A DNA stretch of 17,745 nt from DATCSE01 sp036568605 (GTDB lineage Bacteria; Pseudomonadota; Gammaproteobacteria; Burkholderiales; Burkholderiaceae_C). Of the stretch, positions 1-8,916 are shown one piece after another. The translations under genes and the position numbers were made by a program. The DNA is taken from contig DATCSE010000032.1 of the NCBI GenBank assembly GCA_036568605.1, positions 1-17,745 of the forward strand, written 5' to 3'. The first letter of the stretch is position 1; the number at the start of each line of letters is the position of its first letter. The notes below the pieces were generated by a model, which did not search any database, was not told the origin of the DNA, and worked only from the letters and a program-made list of their open reading frames with translations.

Positions 1-939
1 CTCGCGTACTTCGGCACCGGCAACCCGGCGCCGTGGAACAGCCATCTGCGCAAGGGCGACAACCTGTACTCGTGCTCGACCGTCGCGATCGACGTGAAGA
101 CCGGGCAGATCAAGTGGCACTACCAGAACACGCCGAACGACGGCTGGGACTTCGATGGCGTCAACGAGTTCGTGACCTTCGACATGGACGGCAAGCGCGT
201 CGGCGGCAAGGCCGATCGCAACGGCTTCTTCTATGTCAACGACGCGAGCACCGGCCAGCTGCTCAATGCCTTCCCGTTCGTGCGCAAGATCACCTGGGCC
301 AGCAGCATCGACCTGAAGAGCGGCCGCCCCAACTACATCCCCGAGAACCGCCCGGGCGACCCGACCGCAGCGGCCGACGGCAAGAAGGGCAATCCGATCT
401 TCTCGGCGCCCAGCTTCCTCGGCGGCAAGAACCAGATGCCGATGGCCTACAGCCCCGACACCAAGCTGTTCTACGTGCCGGCCAACGAGTGGGGCATGGA
501 GATCTGGAACGAGCCGGTGGCCTACAAGAAGGGCGCGGCCTACCTCGGCGCCGGCTTCACGATCAAGACGGTCAATGACGACTACATCGGCGCTTTGCGC
601 GCGGTGGACCCGAAGAGCGGCAAGATCGTCTGGGAAGTGAAGAACAACGCGCCGCTGTGGGGCGGCGTGCTGACCACCGGCGGCAACCTCGTGTTCTGGG
701 GCACGCCCGAGGGCTACCTGAAGGCGGCCGACGCGAAGACCGGCAAGGTCGTGTGGGAGTTCCAGACCGGCTCCGGCGTGGTCGCGCCGCCGATCACCTG
801 GCAGCAAGGCGGCGAGCAGTACGTGAGCGTCGTGTCCGGCTGGGGCGGCGCGGTGCCGCTGTGGGGAGGCGAGGTGGCCAAGAAGGTCAACTTCCTCGAG
901 CAGGGCGGCATGGTCTGGGTCTTCAAGATTCCGAAATGA
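1..939 (+). CDS. PQQ-dependent alcohol dehydrogenase, C-terminal part (lanthanide-type DxD motif), 5' truncated by window edge
   Basis: Reading frame 1 is open from the first base to the TGA at 937-939, giving 312 residues of a quinoprotein alcohol dehydrogenase beta-propeller. It would oxidise primary alcohols in the periplasm using pyrroloquinoline quinone. Family signatures seen: GTGNPAPWN near the visible start, RKGDN, the active-site stretch NDGWDFDGVNE, DRNG (the Arg that contacts PQQ in this family), and C-terminal propeller repeats such as DAKTGKVVWEFQTGSG. The codons at 148-156 encode Asp-Phe-Asp. The first Asp is the catalytic base. The second Asp marks lanthanide-dependent XoxF and PedH/ExaF enzymes, whereas calcium enzymes have Ala (MxaF) or Ser (ExaA/PedE) there. 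The sequence resembles the ethanol-dehydrogenase branch (ExaF/PedH-like) more than MxaF. The signal peptide and N-terminal half are outside the window. The HiPIP gene begins 78 bases downstream. Confidence 0.93.
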   Translation, partial: LAYFGTGNPAPWNSHLRKGDNLYSCSTVAIDVKTGQIKWHYQNTPNDGWDFDGVNEFVTFDMDGKRVGGKADRNGFFYVNDASTGQLLNAFPFVRKITWASSIDLKSGRPNYIPENRPGDPTAAADGKKGNPIFSAPSFLGGKNQMPMAYSPDTKLFYVPANEWGMEIWNEPVAYKKGAAYLGAGFTIKTVNDDYIGALRAVDPKSGKIVWEVKNNAPLWGGVLTTGGNLVFWGTPEGYLKAADAKTGKVVWEFQTGSGVVAPPITWQQGGEQYVSVVSGWGGAVPLWGGEVAKKVNFLEQGGMVWVFKIPK

Positions 940-1017
940 CCCACCCCCGTAGCGCCTGCTTGGTTGCATTGGGATCATGCGTCGAAGGAACCGCCTCGAA
1001 GCCAATGGAGAACTGAC

Positions 1018-1341
1018 ATGAAAGACTCAACCCGACGCATCTTCATCACCCGCACGTTCGCCGGCGGCTGCGCCGCGCTGGTGGTTCTACCCTCCGTCGT
1101 GCGGGCGGCGCCATCGCGTGTCGACGAAAGCGACGAGACGGCCACCGCACTGGGCTACAAGCACGACACGAAGCAGGTCGACAAGCAACGCTTTCCGAAG
1201 CACAGCCACGAGCAGACCTGCGCGAACTGCGCGTTCTTCCAGGGCGCTGCGGGCGACGAGTGGGCCGGCTGCGCGATGTTCGGACGCAAGCAGATCGCCG
1301 CGTCCGGCTGGTGCAGCGCGTGGGCCAAGAAGCCCGGATAG
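1018..1341 (+). CDS. Tat-exported high-potential iron-sulfur protein (HiPIP)
   Basis: This encodes 107 residues. The N-terminus TRRIFITRTF followed by a hydrophobic stretch and VRA-APS is a twin-arginine signal peptide with a likely cleavage site near residue 30. The mature part (about 75 residues, typical for the family) has four cysteines in HiPIP order: CANC (68, 71), AGC (85) and WCSAW (99). They ligate one [4Fe-4S] cluster that cycles between the 3+ and 2+ states. HiPIPs are soluble periplasmic one-electron carriers. ATG 1018 was chosen because GGAG lies about nine bases upstream and the Tat motif starts right after it; an in-frame upstream extension to 964 has no such support. The gene sits 78 bases after the PQQ dehydrogenase, suggesting a role as an alternative electron carrier (inference). 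It is tail to tail with the sigma-54 activator, only three bases apart. Confidence 0.9.
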   Translation: MKDSTRRIFITRTFAGGCAALVVLPSVVRAAPSRVDESDETATALGYKHDTKQVDKQRFPKHSHEQTCANCAFFQGAAGDEWAGCAMFGRKQIAASGWCSAWAKKPG

Positions 1342-1344
1342 CGG

Positions 1345-3450
<2,106 letters not shown>

Positions 3451-3540
3451 CTTCGCGTTCCTTCTACCCTGCGCAAGCAGGTTGTCTCCATCGAATCCCC
3501 GTGCGTCGCGGCCGCTGGTGGGGGCGCCGCCGCATGGGAC

Positions 3541-3555
3541 TGTCGCGATCTGACA
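3541..3555. promoter_or_regulatory. Candidate upstream activator site (TGTC...GACA dyad)
   Basis: TGTC at 3541-3544 and GACA at 3552-3555 form an inverted repeat with a seven-base spacer, about 130 bases upstream of the -24/-12 element. That is a usual distance for sigma-54 enhancer sites. The short arms make this tentative; other dyads lie within 60 bases. Confidence 0.3.
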
Positions 3556-3681
3556 CAGGCTGCCGGGCCTGCTGTTGTTGTTGTCTGCGCAGCGTGCCCG
3601 TCTGCCGGGCCGGCTGCTTGATCTGGCGCAAATCGCCGTCGGTGCGACGCGACTTGTGTTCCTGTCTGGCACACCGGCTCG

Positions 3682-3697
3682 TGGCATATGGTTTGCA
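3682..3697 (+). promoter_or_regulatory. Sigma-54 (-24/-12) promoter for the cytochrome c550 operon
   Basis: The sequence TGGCATATGGTTTGCA matches the consensus TGGCACGRNNNTTGCW at all invariant bases: GG of the -24 element at 3683-3684 and GC of the -12 element at 3695-3696, with the required ten bases between. Transcription should start near 3708, leaving a leader of about 32 bases before the cytochrome ATG. The sigma-54 activator gene is divergent and adjacent, which supports the assignment. Confidence 0.8.
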
Positions 3698-3739
3698 GAC
3701 AGGGCCCATCGTCCATTCCTATTTTTACGGAGACCTGAC

Positions 3740-4228
3740 ATGACCGCCCTGTTGCATTCTTCGACCCGATCCGGGCCTGTCGTCACGCTGTTCGCCGCGC
3801 TGGCGTTGGCAGCTTCGGCCACCGCCTGGGCCCATGGCGACGTGACGCCGCAGGCTGTCGACACGACGGGCCTGCCCAAGCTGGGCGAAGGCTGGCGCGG
3901 CGAGAACCCGTTCCGAAGCAACGAGGTGGCGATCCGGATCGGCAACTCCGCCTACAACCAGAACTGCGCGCGTTGCCACGGCCTGGAGGCGATCTCCGGC
4001 GGCATCGCGCCGGACCTGCGCAAGCTCGACAACGAATGCGCGACGCTGAGCGGCAACAAGCGCAGCGCCTGCGTGAAGGAGATCGACGACTACTTCATCT
4101 CCACCGTGCGCCAGGGCCGAACGCGCAACGGCGCGGTGTACATGCCGCCGTTCGAAGGCGTGATGGATCAGGAAGCGATCTGGTCGATCAAGTCGTATCT
4201 CGAGACGCGCCGCGACAAGCCGTTCTGA
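3740..4228 (+). CDS. pedF: Periplasmic cytochrome c550, PedF-like
   Basis: This encodes 162 residues. A Sec signal peptide (hydrophobic core about 12-29, cleavage probably after AWA at 31) is followed by a class I cytochrome c. The haem-binding motif is CARCH (76-80), and the likely sixth ligand is Met135 in VYMPPFEG. Two further cysteines (100 and 111) bracket a loop and may form a disulfide. The sequence around NQNCARCHGLEAISGGIAPDLR matches what is known of PedF-type c550 proteins, the electron acceptors of PQQ alcohol dehydrogenases. GGAG lies eight bases before the ATG. The gene follows the sigma-54 promoter and is 11 bases from the binding-protein gene, so the two probably form one transcript. 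The family assignment is firm; the pedF name is by resemblance. Confidence 0.88.
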   Translation: MTALLHSSTRSGPVVTLFAALALAASATAWAHGDVTPQAVDTTGLPKLGEGWRGENPFRSNEVAIRIGNSAYNQNCARCHGLEAISGGIAPDLRKLDNECATLSGNKRSACVKEIDDYFISTVRQGRTRNGAVYMPPFEGVMDQEAIWSIKSYLETRRDKPF

Positions 4229-4239
4229 AGGAGGCGGCC

Positions 4240-5091
4240 ATGCGAACCACGGGACCGACGCGTCGCGATTGCCTGCGCTGGCTCGCCGCATCGTGTGCGG
4301 TCGGCACAGCCGCCGCGCCCTCGATGGCGAAGGCCACGCCGCTGGAGCGCGTGCAGGAGCGCGGCGTGCTGAAGGTGGGCGTCTACCACGACATGCCGCC
4401 GTTTCACGTCGAGGGCCGCGGCATCGACGCGGATCTGGCCCAGGCGCTTGCCGCAGCGCTCGGCGTCAAGCTCGCGCTGCTGCCGTTTCACGGCGACGAC
4501 AGCATGAACGACGACCTGCGCAACATGGTCTGGCGTGGCCACTATCTGGGCTACGGGCCTGCCGATGTGCTGCTGCATGTGCCGGTCGACGCTCCGCTGA
4601 TGCAGGCCAATCCGCAGGTCCGGATCTTCGCGCCGTATTGCCGCGACCATGTCGCGATCGCGCGGCGCCTCGAGCAGTTGCCGCAGCTGGAGTCGTTCGC
4701 GCCGTTGCGCGGCCATGCGGTGGCCGTGCCGGGCCAGTCGCTGGCCGGCTGGCTGATGATCGGGGCCGATGGCGGCGCCTACCGCGAGCAGCTCAGCACG
4801 CGCTGGAAAGACGGCACCGAAGCCGCGCGCGCGCTGCAGCGCGGCGAGGTGGCCGCGGCCGCGGGGCTGGCCTCGGAGCTCGAGTCGGTGTTGCGCGGCG
4901 ACTCGCGCTTTGCAATCTCGCCGTTGCCGTCGCCGCGTGCGCCGCGTGACGGCTGGGCCGTCGGCATGGCGGTCAAGCGCGATGCAACAGAGTTCGCGCA
5001 GGTGTTGCAGCAGGCAGTCGATGGCTTGGCCGCCAGCGGACGACTGCAGGAGATGTTCGCGCGAGGCAACCTCGCATGGCATGCGGCATGA
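4240..5091 (+). CDS. Tat-exported periplasmic substrate-binding protein of the MxaJ/XoxJ/PedB type
   Basis: This encodes 283 residues. The N-terminus TPRRDC-like (TRRDCLRWLAAS) with a hydrophobic segment and a likely cut after SMA (residue 30) reads as a twin-arginine signal. The mature protein begins like family 3 solute-binding proteins (LERVQERGVLKVGVYHDMPPFH...GIDADLAQALAAALGV). Proteins of this shape accompany PQQ dehydrogenases as MxaJ, XoxJ or PedB, and are thought to help maturation or activation of the dehydrogenase rather than import. No ABC permease or ATPase gene is adjacent, which fits that view. GGAGG lies seven bases before the ATG, 11 bases after the cytochrome stop. The C-terminus (QQAVDGLAASGRLQEMFARGNLAW) is the usual family end. 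The exact ligand or partner cannot be told from the sequence. Confidence 0.82.
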   Translation: MRTTGPTRRDCLRWLAASCAVGTAAAPSMAKATPLERVQERGVLKVGVYHDMPPFHVEGRGIDADLAQALAAALGVKLALLPFHGDDSMNDDLRNMVWRGHYLGYGPADVLLHVPVDAPLMQANPQVRIFAPYCRDHVAIARRLEQLPQLESFAPLRGHAVAVPGQSLAGWLMIGADGGAYREQLSTRWKDGTEAARALQRGEVAAAAGLASELESVLRGDSRFAISPLPSPRAPRDGWAVGMAVKRDATEFAQVLQQAVDGLAASGRLQEMFARGNLAWHAA

Positions 5092-5162
5092 ATCGCAGCT
5101 TGGGGATTGACATGCGCGAGCATTTGTCGTGATCGCATGCATGTCGCTGAATTCGTCCCCGC

Positions 5163-5182
5163 ACCTGTAAAGGTTGACAGGT
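5163..5182. promoter_or_regulatory. Inverted repeat upstream of the kinase operon, overlapping a TTGACA hexamer
   Basis: ACCTGT (5163-5168) and ACAGGT (5177-5182) are perfect 6-base arms around an 8-base spacer. The right arm overlaps a consensus -35 hexamer TTGACA (5174-5179). No good -10 lies 16-18 bases downstream (TCTAAT at 5205-5210 is 25 bases away). A second TTGACA lies at 5107-5112, and CATGCG/CGCATG (5111-5139) forms another dyad. It could be an operator or a small hairpin; the function is not established. Confidence 0.4.
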
Positions 5183-5244
5183 AGTAATTGGAAAGGGTGG
5201 CTGGTCTAATCCCCGAGGATCGGAACTGGAAGAACCGTTCCTCG

Positions 5245-6723
5245 ATGGAAGAAGACAGCGCGGTTGCACTGCTCGCCAGCGAATCGCCCGATGCGCTCGT
5301 CCTGATGACGACGCAAGGGCGGGTACTTCATTGGAGTGGAGGCGCGCAAGCCATCTTCGGTTATCGCCACGACGAGGCGCGTGGCCAGACGCTGAACGAT
5401 CTGGTCGTGCCGCACGATTCTGCCGAGGAGCAGCGGCGCCGCCTCGACGAGACACTTGCCAACGGCAAGAGCACCTACGAGGCGGTGCGGCACCGCAAGG
5501 ACGGCTCGCTGCTCTACGTCGATGTCACGACGCGCGTCGTGCGGGACCCTGGCCGCGGCATCCTGGTGCTGTCCGCCGAGAAGGACGTGACCCACATCAA
5601 GGTGCTGCGCGACGCGAAGCTGATGGAGGCACGCTTTCGCGATCTGCTCGAGTCCACGCCCGACGGCATCGTGATGGCCAACCCCACCGGACACATCGTC
5701 ATCGCGAACAGCCAGGCCGAGCGCCTGTTCGGCTACGAGGAGGGCGAGTTGCGGGGCTGCCTGGTCGACATGCTGCTGCCCGAGCGCTTCCGCCGGGCGC
5801 ACGTCGGGCACCGTTCGCAGTACTTCCTGCAGCCGCGCAAGCGTTCGATGGGCTCGGGGCTGGACCTGGCCGGTCTGCGCAAGGACGGCAGCGAGTTCCC
5901 GGTCGAGATCAGCTTGAGCCCGTTGCGCACCGAGGACAGCGCGTTCGTGATGAGCGCAATCCGCGACATCAGCGAGCGCAAGCGCTTCGAGAAGGCCCTG
6001 CAGGAGAAGAACGTGGAACTGGCGAGCGCGAACCGGGCGAAGGATCACTTCCTGGCGGGCATGAGCCACGAGCTGCGTACCCCGCTGAACGCGATCATCG
6101 GCTTCACCGGCACGTTGCTGATGAAGCTGCCCGGCCCGCTGAACGCGGAACAGGAAAAGCAGCTGCGCACGGTGCAGTCCAGCGCCCGGCATCTGCTGGC
6201 GCTGATCAACGATCTGCTGGACGTGTCCAAGATCGAAGCGGGGAAGGTGGAGCTCATGCTCGAGCCGGTGGATTGTGCGGCGGTGCTCGACGACATCGCC
6301 GCGACGTTGCGGCCTCAGGCCAGCGGCAAGGGTCTCGAGTTCACGGTCCACGCACCCGACCATGCGACCGTGCTGCGCACCGACAAGCGCGCGCTGAGCC
6401 AGATCGTGCTCAACCTGGTCGCCAATGCGATCAAGTTCACCGAGAACGGCAGCGTGCGGGTGACGCTGATCCCGAACGGTACAGGTCATGGCGGCACCGA
6501 GATCCGGGTCGACGACAGCGGCATCGGCATCCCGCTGGCCGAGCAGGACAAGCTGTTCGGTGCCTTCACCCGCGTCAACAACGTACGCCCGAATGCCCCC
6601 GAGGGCACCGGCCTCGGGCTGCATCTGAGCCAGAAGCTGGCCGAGCTGCTCGGCGGCAAGATCGTGTTTCGCAGCGAGAGCGGCCAGGGCAGCAGCTTCT
6701 CGCTGATCCTCCCGGAGTCCTGA
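5245..6723 (+). CDS. Soluble PAS-PAS sensor histidine kinase
   Basis: This encodes 492 residues with no signal peptide or membrane segment, so it is cytoplasmic. Two PAS domains (about 8-118 and 128-245, the second ending in the PAC-like AIRDISERKRFEKALQ) lead through a short coiled coil to a HisKA domain with phospho-acceptor His275 in MSHELRTPLN. A HATPase_c domain follows, with N box LNLVANAIKF, DSGIGI and GTGLGLHLS. ATG 5245 was chosen because the PAS domain starts soon after it; GGAAG lies 12 bases upstream. In-frame TTG 5188 and GTG 5197 are possible starts and would add up to 19 residues. The gene heads a run of five signalling genes with gaps of 2, 10, -4 and -23 bases. The partner is probably the receiver encoded immediately downstream, but cross-talk within the cluster is likely (inference). 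Confidence 0.9.
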   Translation: MEEDSAVALLASESPDALVLMTTQGRVLHWSGGAQAIFGYRHDEARGQTLNDLVVPHDSAEEQRRRLDETLANGKSTYEAVRHRKDGSLLYVDVTTRVVRDPGRGILVLSAEKDVTHIKVLRDAKLMEARFRDLLESTPDGIVMANPTGHIVIANSQAERLFGYEEGELRGCLVDMLLPERFRRAHVGHRSQYFLQPRKRSMGSGLDLAGLRKDGSEFPVEISLSPLRTEDSAFVMSAIRDISERKRFEKALQEKNVELASANRAKDHFLAGMSHELRTPLNAIIGFTGTLLMKLPGPLNAEQEKQLRTVQSSARHLLALINDLLDVSKIEAGKVELMLEPVDCAAVLDDIAATLRPQASGKGLEFTVHAPDHATVLRTDKRALSQIVLNLVANAIKFTENGSVRVTLIPNGTGHGGTEIRVDDSGIGIPLAEQDKLFGAFTRVNNVRPNAPEGTGLGLHLSQKLAELLGGKIVFRSESGQGSSFSLILPES

Positions 6724-6725
6724 AC

Positions 6726-7127
6726 ATGGCCGCGCGCATTCTCGTCATCGAAGACAACGGGCCGAATCTGGAACTCGTGCGCTATCTGCTGAGCGCGAGT
6801 GGGCACACGGTGCTGATGGCGAACGACGGCGTGCAAGGCGTCGCGCTGGCGCGGCAGGAGCGGCCGGACCTGATCCTGTGCGATCTGCAGATGCCGGCGC
6901 TCGACGGCTACGGGGTGCTCGCGCAACTGCGCAAGGATGCCGGCGGGTTCGATCCGGTGATCGTCGCGGTGACGGCGTTCTCGATGCCCCACGACCGCGA
7001 GAACGTGATGACCGCGGGATTCAACGGCTACTTCTCGAAGCCCATAGAACCTGAGAACTTCGTCGTCCAGATCGAGGCCTTCCTGCCGCCGGCGCTGCGC
7101 GGCACGCCCCCGCCGGCACACAGCTGA
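6726..7127 (+). CDS. Single-domain response regulator (CheY/DivK-like)
   Basis: This encodes 133 residues made up of one receiver domain: acidic pair ED (9-10), phospho-acceptor Asp53 in LILCDLQMPALDG, Thr in VAVTAF, and Lys in FSKPIEPENF. There is no output domain, so it acts by protein contact or as a phosphate shuttle in a relay. The ATG lies two bases after the stop of the PAS kinase, strongly suggesting translational coupling and a cognate pair. Its style (ILVIEDNGPNLELVRYLL) is that of DivK-like receivers common in kinase clusters. The C-terminal PPALRGTPPPAHS is an unstructured tail. Confidence 0.9.
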   Translation: MAARILVIEDNGPNLELVRYLLSASGHTVLMANDGVQGVALARQERPDLILCDLQMPALDGYGVLAQLRKDAGGFDPVIVAVTAFSMPHDRENVMTAGFNGYFSKPIEPENFVVQIEAFLPPALRGTPPPAHS

Positions 7128-7137
7128 AAGCAACGCC

Positions 7138-8916
7138 ATGGCCCTGGTGCTCGTCGTCGATGACCATCCTGCGAACCGGCATCTGCTGGTTGCGCTGCTG
7201 AAGTACGGCGGGCACCGGGCGATCGAGGCGCCGGACGGTCATCTCGCGCTCGAGAAGGTCCGTGCCGAACGCCCCGATCTGGTGGTCTGCGACGTGCTGA
7301 TGCCGACGATGGACGGCTATGAGTTCGTCCGGCATTTGCGTGCCGAGCCGGCCATTGCCAACACCGAGGTGATCTTCTACACCGCGACCTTCATGGAGCG
7401 CGAGGCCCGCAACCTCGCCAGCTCCTGCGGCGTCTCGCATGTGCTGACCAAACCGTGCGAGCCGCAGGAGATCATGCGCGTCATCGAGCACGCGCTGGCG
7501 CATGCCACGGCGCCTGCCGCGGTCGCCGACGAAGGCGAATTCGATCGCGAGCACCTGCGCCTGGTCACCGACAAGCTGATGCTGAAGGTCGACGAGCTGG
7601 AGGCCGTCAACCAGCGGCTGTCGGCGTTGACCGACCTGAACCTGCAGCTCGCGTCGGAGCGCGATCCGCAGACGCTGCTGCACGAGGTGTGCCGCGGCGC
7701 GCGCGAGCTGCTGGGCGCGCGATATGCCGTGCTGGCCGTGAAGGACAAGAACGGCGACGCGATGCGCATCACGACCTGGGGCCTGAGCGCCGACCAGGCG
7801 GAGCGGCTGACGAACGACCGGAACATCGGCGCCGGCACGCCCGCCGATGTGATGGCCGACGGCCGCGCGCGCCGCTTCCTGAACGCGAGCGGCGACCCGC
7901 ACCAGGTCGGCTTCTCGGCCGAATACCCGTCCATGCACAGCGGGCTGATCGCGCCCATCGTGTCGCTGCACCGGACCTACGGATGGATTCTGCTGATCGA
8001 CAAGCTGGGTGCCGAGGCGTTCACCGAGGACGACGAGCGCGTGCTGGCGATCCACGCCGCGCAGGCCGGCCGGATCTACGAGAACGGCAGCCTGTACAAC
8101 GAGATCAAGCGCACCGCCGAACAGCTGCAGGTCGAGATTGCCGAGCGCCAGCGCGCGGCCGACGAGTTGCGCGTGGTCAACGACACGCTGGAACAGCGCG
8201 TCGAGCAGCGCACGGCCGAGCTGCGCGAGATCATCGAGGGCCTCGAGAGCTTCAACCGCAGCGTGTCGCACGACCTTCGCGGGCCGCTGGGCGGCATCGC
8301 CGGCGCGGCGCGCCTGGCGCGCGAGTACCTCGCCGAGCGCGACCACGGCAAGGCCGATCGCTTCCTGCAGATCGTCGCCGCGCAGGCCGAGATCACCGGC
8401 CGCATGGTCGACGCGCTGCTGGCGCTCGCCCGTACCAGCGATGTGAGCCTGCGGCGCCAGCGCGTCGACATGGACGCGCTGGTCCGCGGCGTGATCGACT
8501 CCATGCAGTCGGCGGCGCAGGGGCCGCTGCCGGTCGCGGTGCTGGGCCCGCTGACCGAGGTCGAAGCCGATCCCGATCTGGCGCGCCAGGTGTTCGTGAA
8601 CCTGATCGGCAACGCATTGAAATTCGCCTCGCAGGTTCCGCAGCCGCGGATCGAAATCGGCGTGAGCGGTCCGCCGGATCGCCCGGCGTTCTTCGTGCGC
8701 GACAACGGCGTCGGCTTCGATGCGGCCAAGGCGCACCGCCTGTTCAAGCCGTTCAGCCGGCTGCACGGCTCGCGCTTCGAGGGTTCCGGCGTGGGCTTGT
8801 CCATCGTCAAGCGCATCGTCGACCGGCACGGCGGCGAAGTCTGGGTCGAAGGCGAAGCCAATCGCGGGGCGACCTTCAGCTTCCACTTCGGTCCGCTGCG
8901 GAGAGCCGACTCATGA
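7138..8916 (+). CDS. Receiver-GAF-histidine kinase hybrid
   Basis: This encodes 592 residues, cytoplasmic. The receiver domain comes first (about 1-125; acidic pair 8-9, phospho-acceptor Asp52 in VVCDVLMPTMDG, Lys in VLTKPCEP). A linker, a GAF domain (about 160-320) and a heptad-like coiled coil (TLEQRVEQRTAELREIIEGLE) follow. The kinase core has phospho-acceptor His378 in RSVSHDLRGPLGG, which is the bacteriophytochrome-like form of the H box. The HATPase domain has N box LIGNALKFAS, DNGVGF and GSGVGLSIVKRIVDRHGG. With the receiver in front, phosphorylation from another kinase may gate this kinase, as in a cascade (inference). It starts ten bases after the single-domain receiver and its stop overlaps the next gene's start (ATGA). 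The GAF ligand is unknown. Confidence 0.9.
   Translation: MALVLVVDDHPANRHLLVALLKYGGHRAIEAPDGHLALEKVRAERPDLVVCDVLMPTMDGYEFVRHLRAEPAIANTEVIFYTATFMEREARNLASSCGVSHVLTKPCEPQEIMRVIEHALAHATAPAAVADEGEFDREHLRLVTDKLMLKVDELEAVNQRLSALTDLNLQLASERDPQTLLHEVCRGARELLGARYAVLAVKDKNGDAMRITTWGLSADQAERLTNDRNIGAGTPADVMADGRARRFLNASGDPHQVGFSAEYPSMHSGLIAPIVSLHRTYGWILLIDKLGAEAFTEDDERVLAIHAAQAGRIYENGSLYNEIKRTAEQLQVEIAERQRAADELRVVNDTLEQRVEQRTAELREIIEGLESFNRSVSHDLRGPLGGIAGAARLAREYLAERDHGKADRFLQIVAAQAEITGRMVDALLALARTSDVSLRRQRVDMDALVRGVIDSMQSAAQGPLPVAVLGPLTEVEADPDLARQVFVNLIGNALKFASQVPQPRIEIGVSGPPDRPAFFVRDNGVGFDAAKAHRLFKPFSRLHGSRFEGSGVGLSIVKRIVDRHGGEVWVEGEANRGATFSFHFGPLRRADS

Larger units (their letters stand above)
3451..3739. 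promoter_or_regulatory. Divergent intergenic control region between activator and cytochrome c550
   Basis: These 289 bases separate the divergent activator and cytochrome genes. They hold a -24/-12 promoter reading right and several short dyads upstream of it: TGTC/GACA at 3541-3555, CAGGC/GCCTG at 3556-3571 and GCCCG/CGGGC at 3596-3610. A small hairpin (CCTGC-GCAA-GCAGG, 3468-3481) lies in the activator's leader. The base composition is less coding-like, with a TTG-repeat run near 3573-3584. No convincing gene is present. Confidence 0.7.

Noticed and set aside
3575..3739. N-terminal extension of the cytochrome c550
   Set aside because: It would start upstream of the sigma-54 promoter's predicted transcript start and place the signal peptide internally.
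3451..3945. N-terminal extension of the sigma-54 activator
   Set aside because: It would run through the divergent promoter and into the cytochrome gene; the ATG at 3450 has a good ribosome binding site and AcoR-like N-terminus.
5188..5244. TTG (5188) or GTG (5197) start for the PAS kinase
   Set aside because: Ribosome binding sites are not better than for ATG 5245, and the added residues precede the PAS domain without matching it; kept only as an alternative.
7455..8912. Upstream extension of the membrane kinase frame
   Set aside because: It overlaps the receiver-GAF-kinase gene entirely; the sequence before 8913 has no domain and the ATGA overlap marks the real start.
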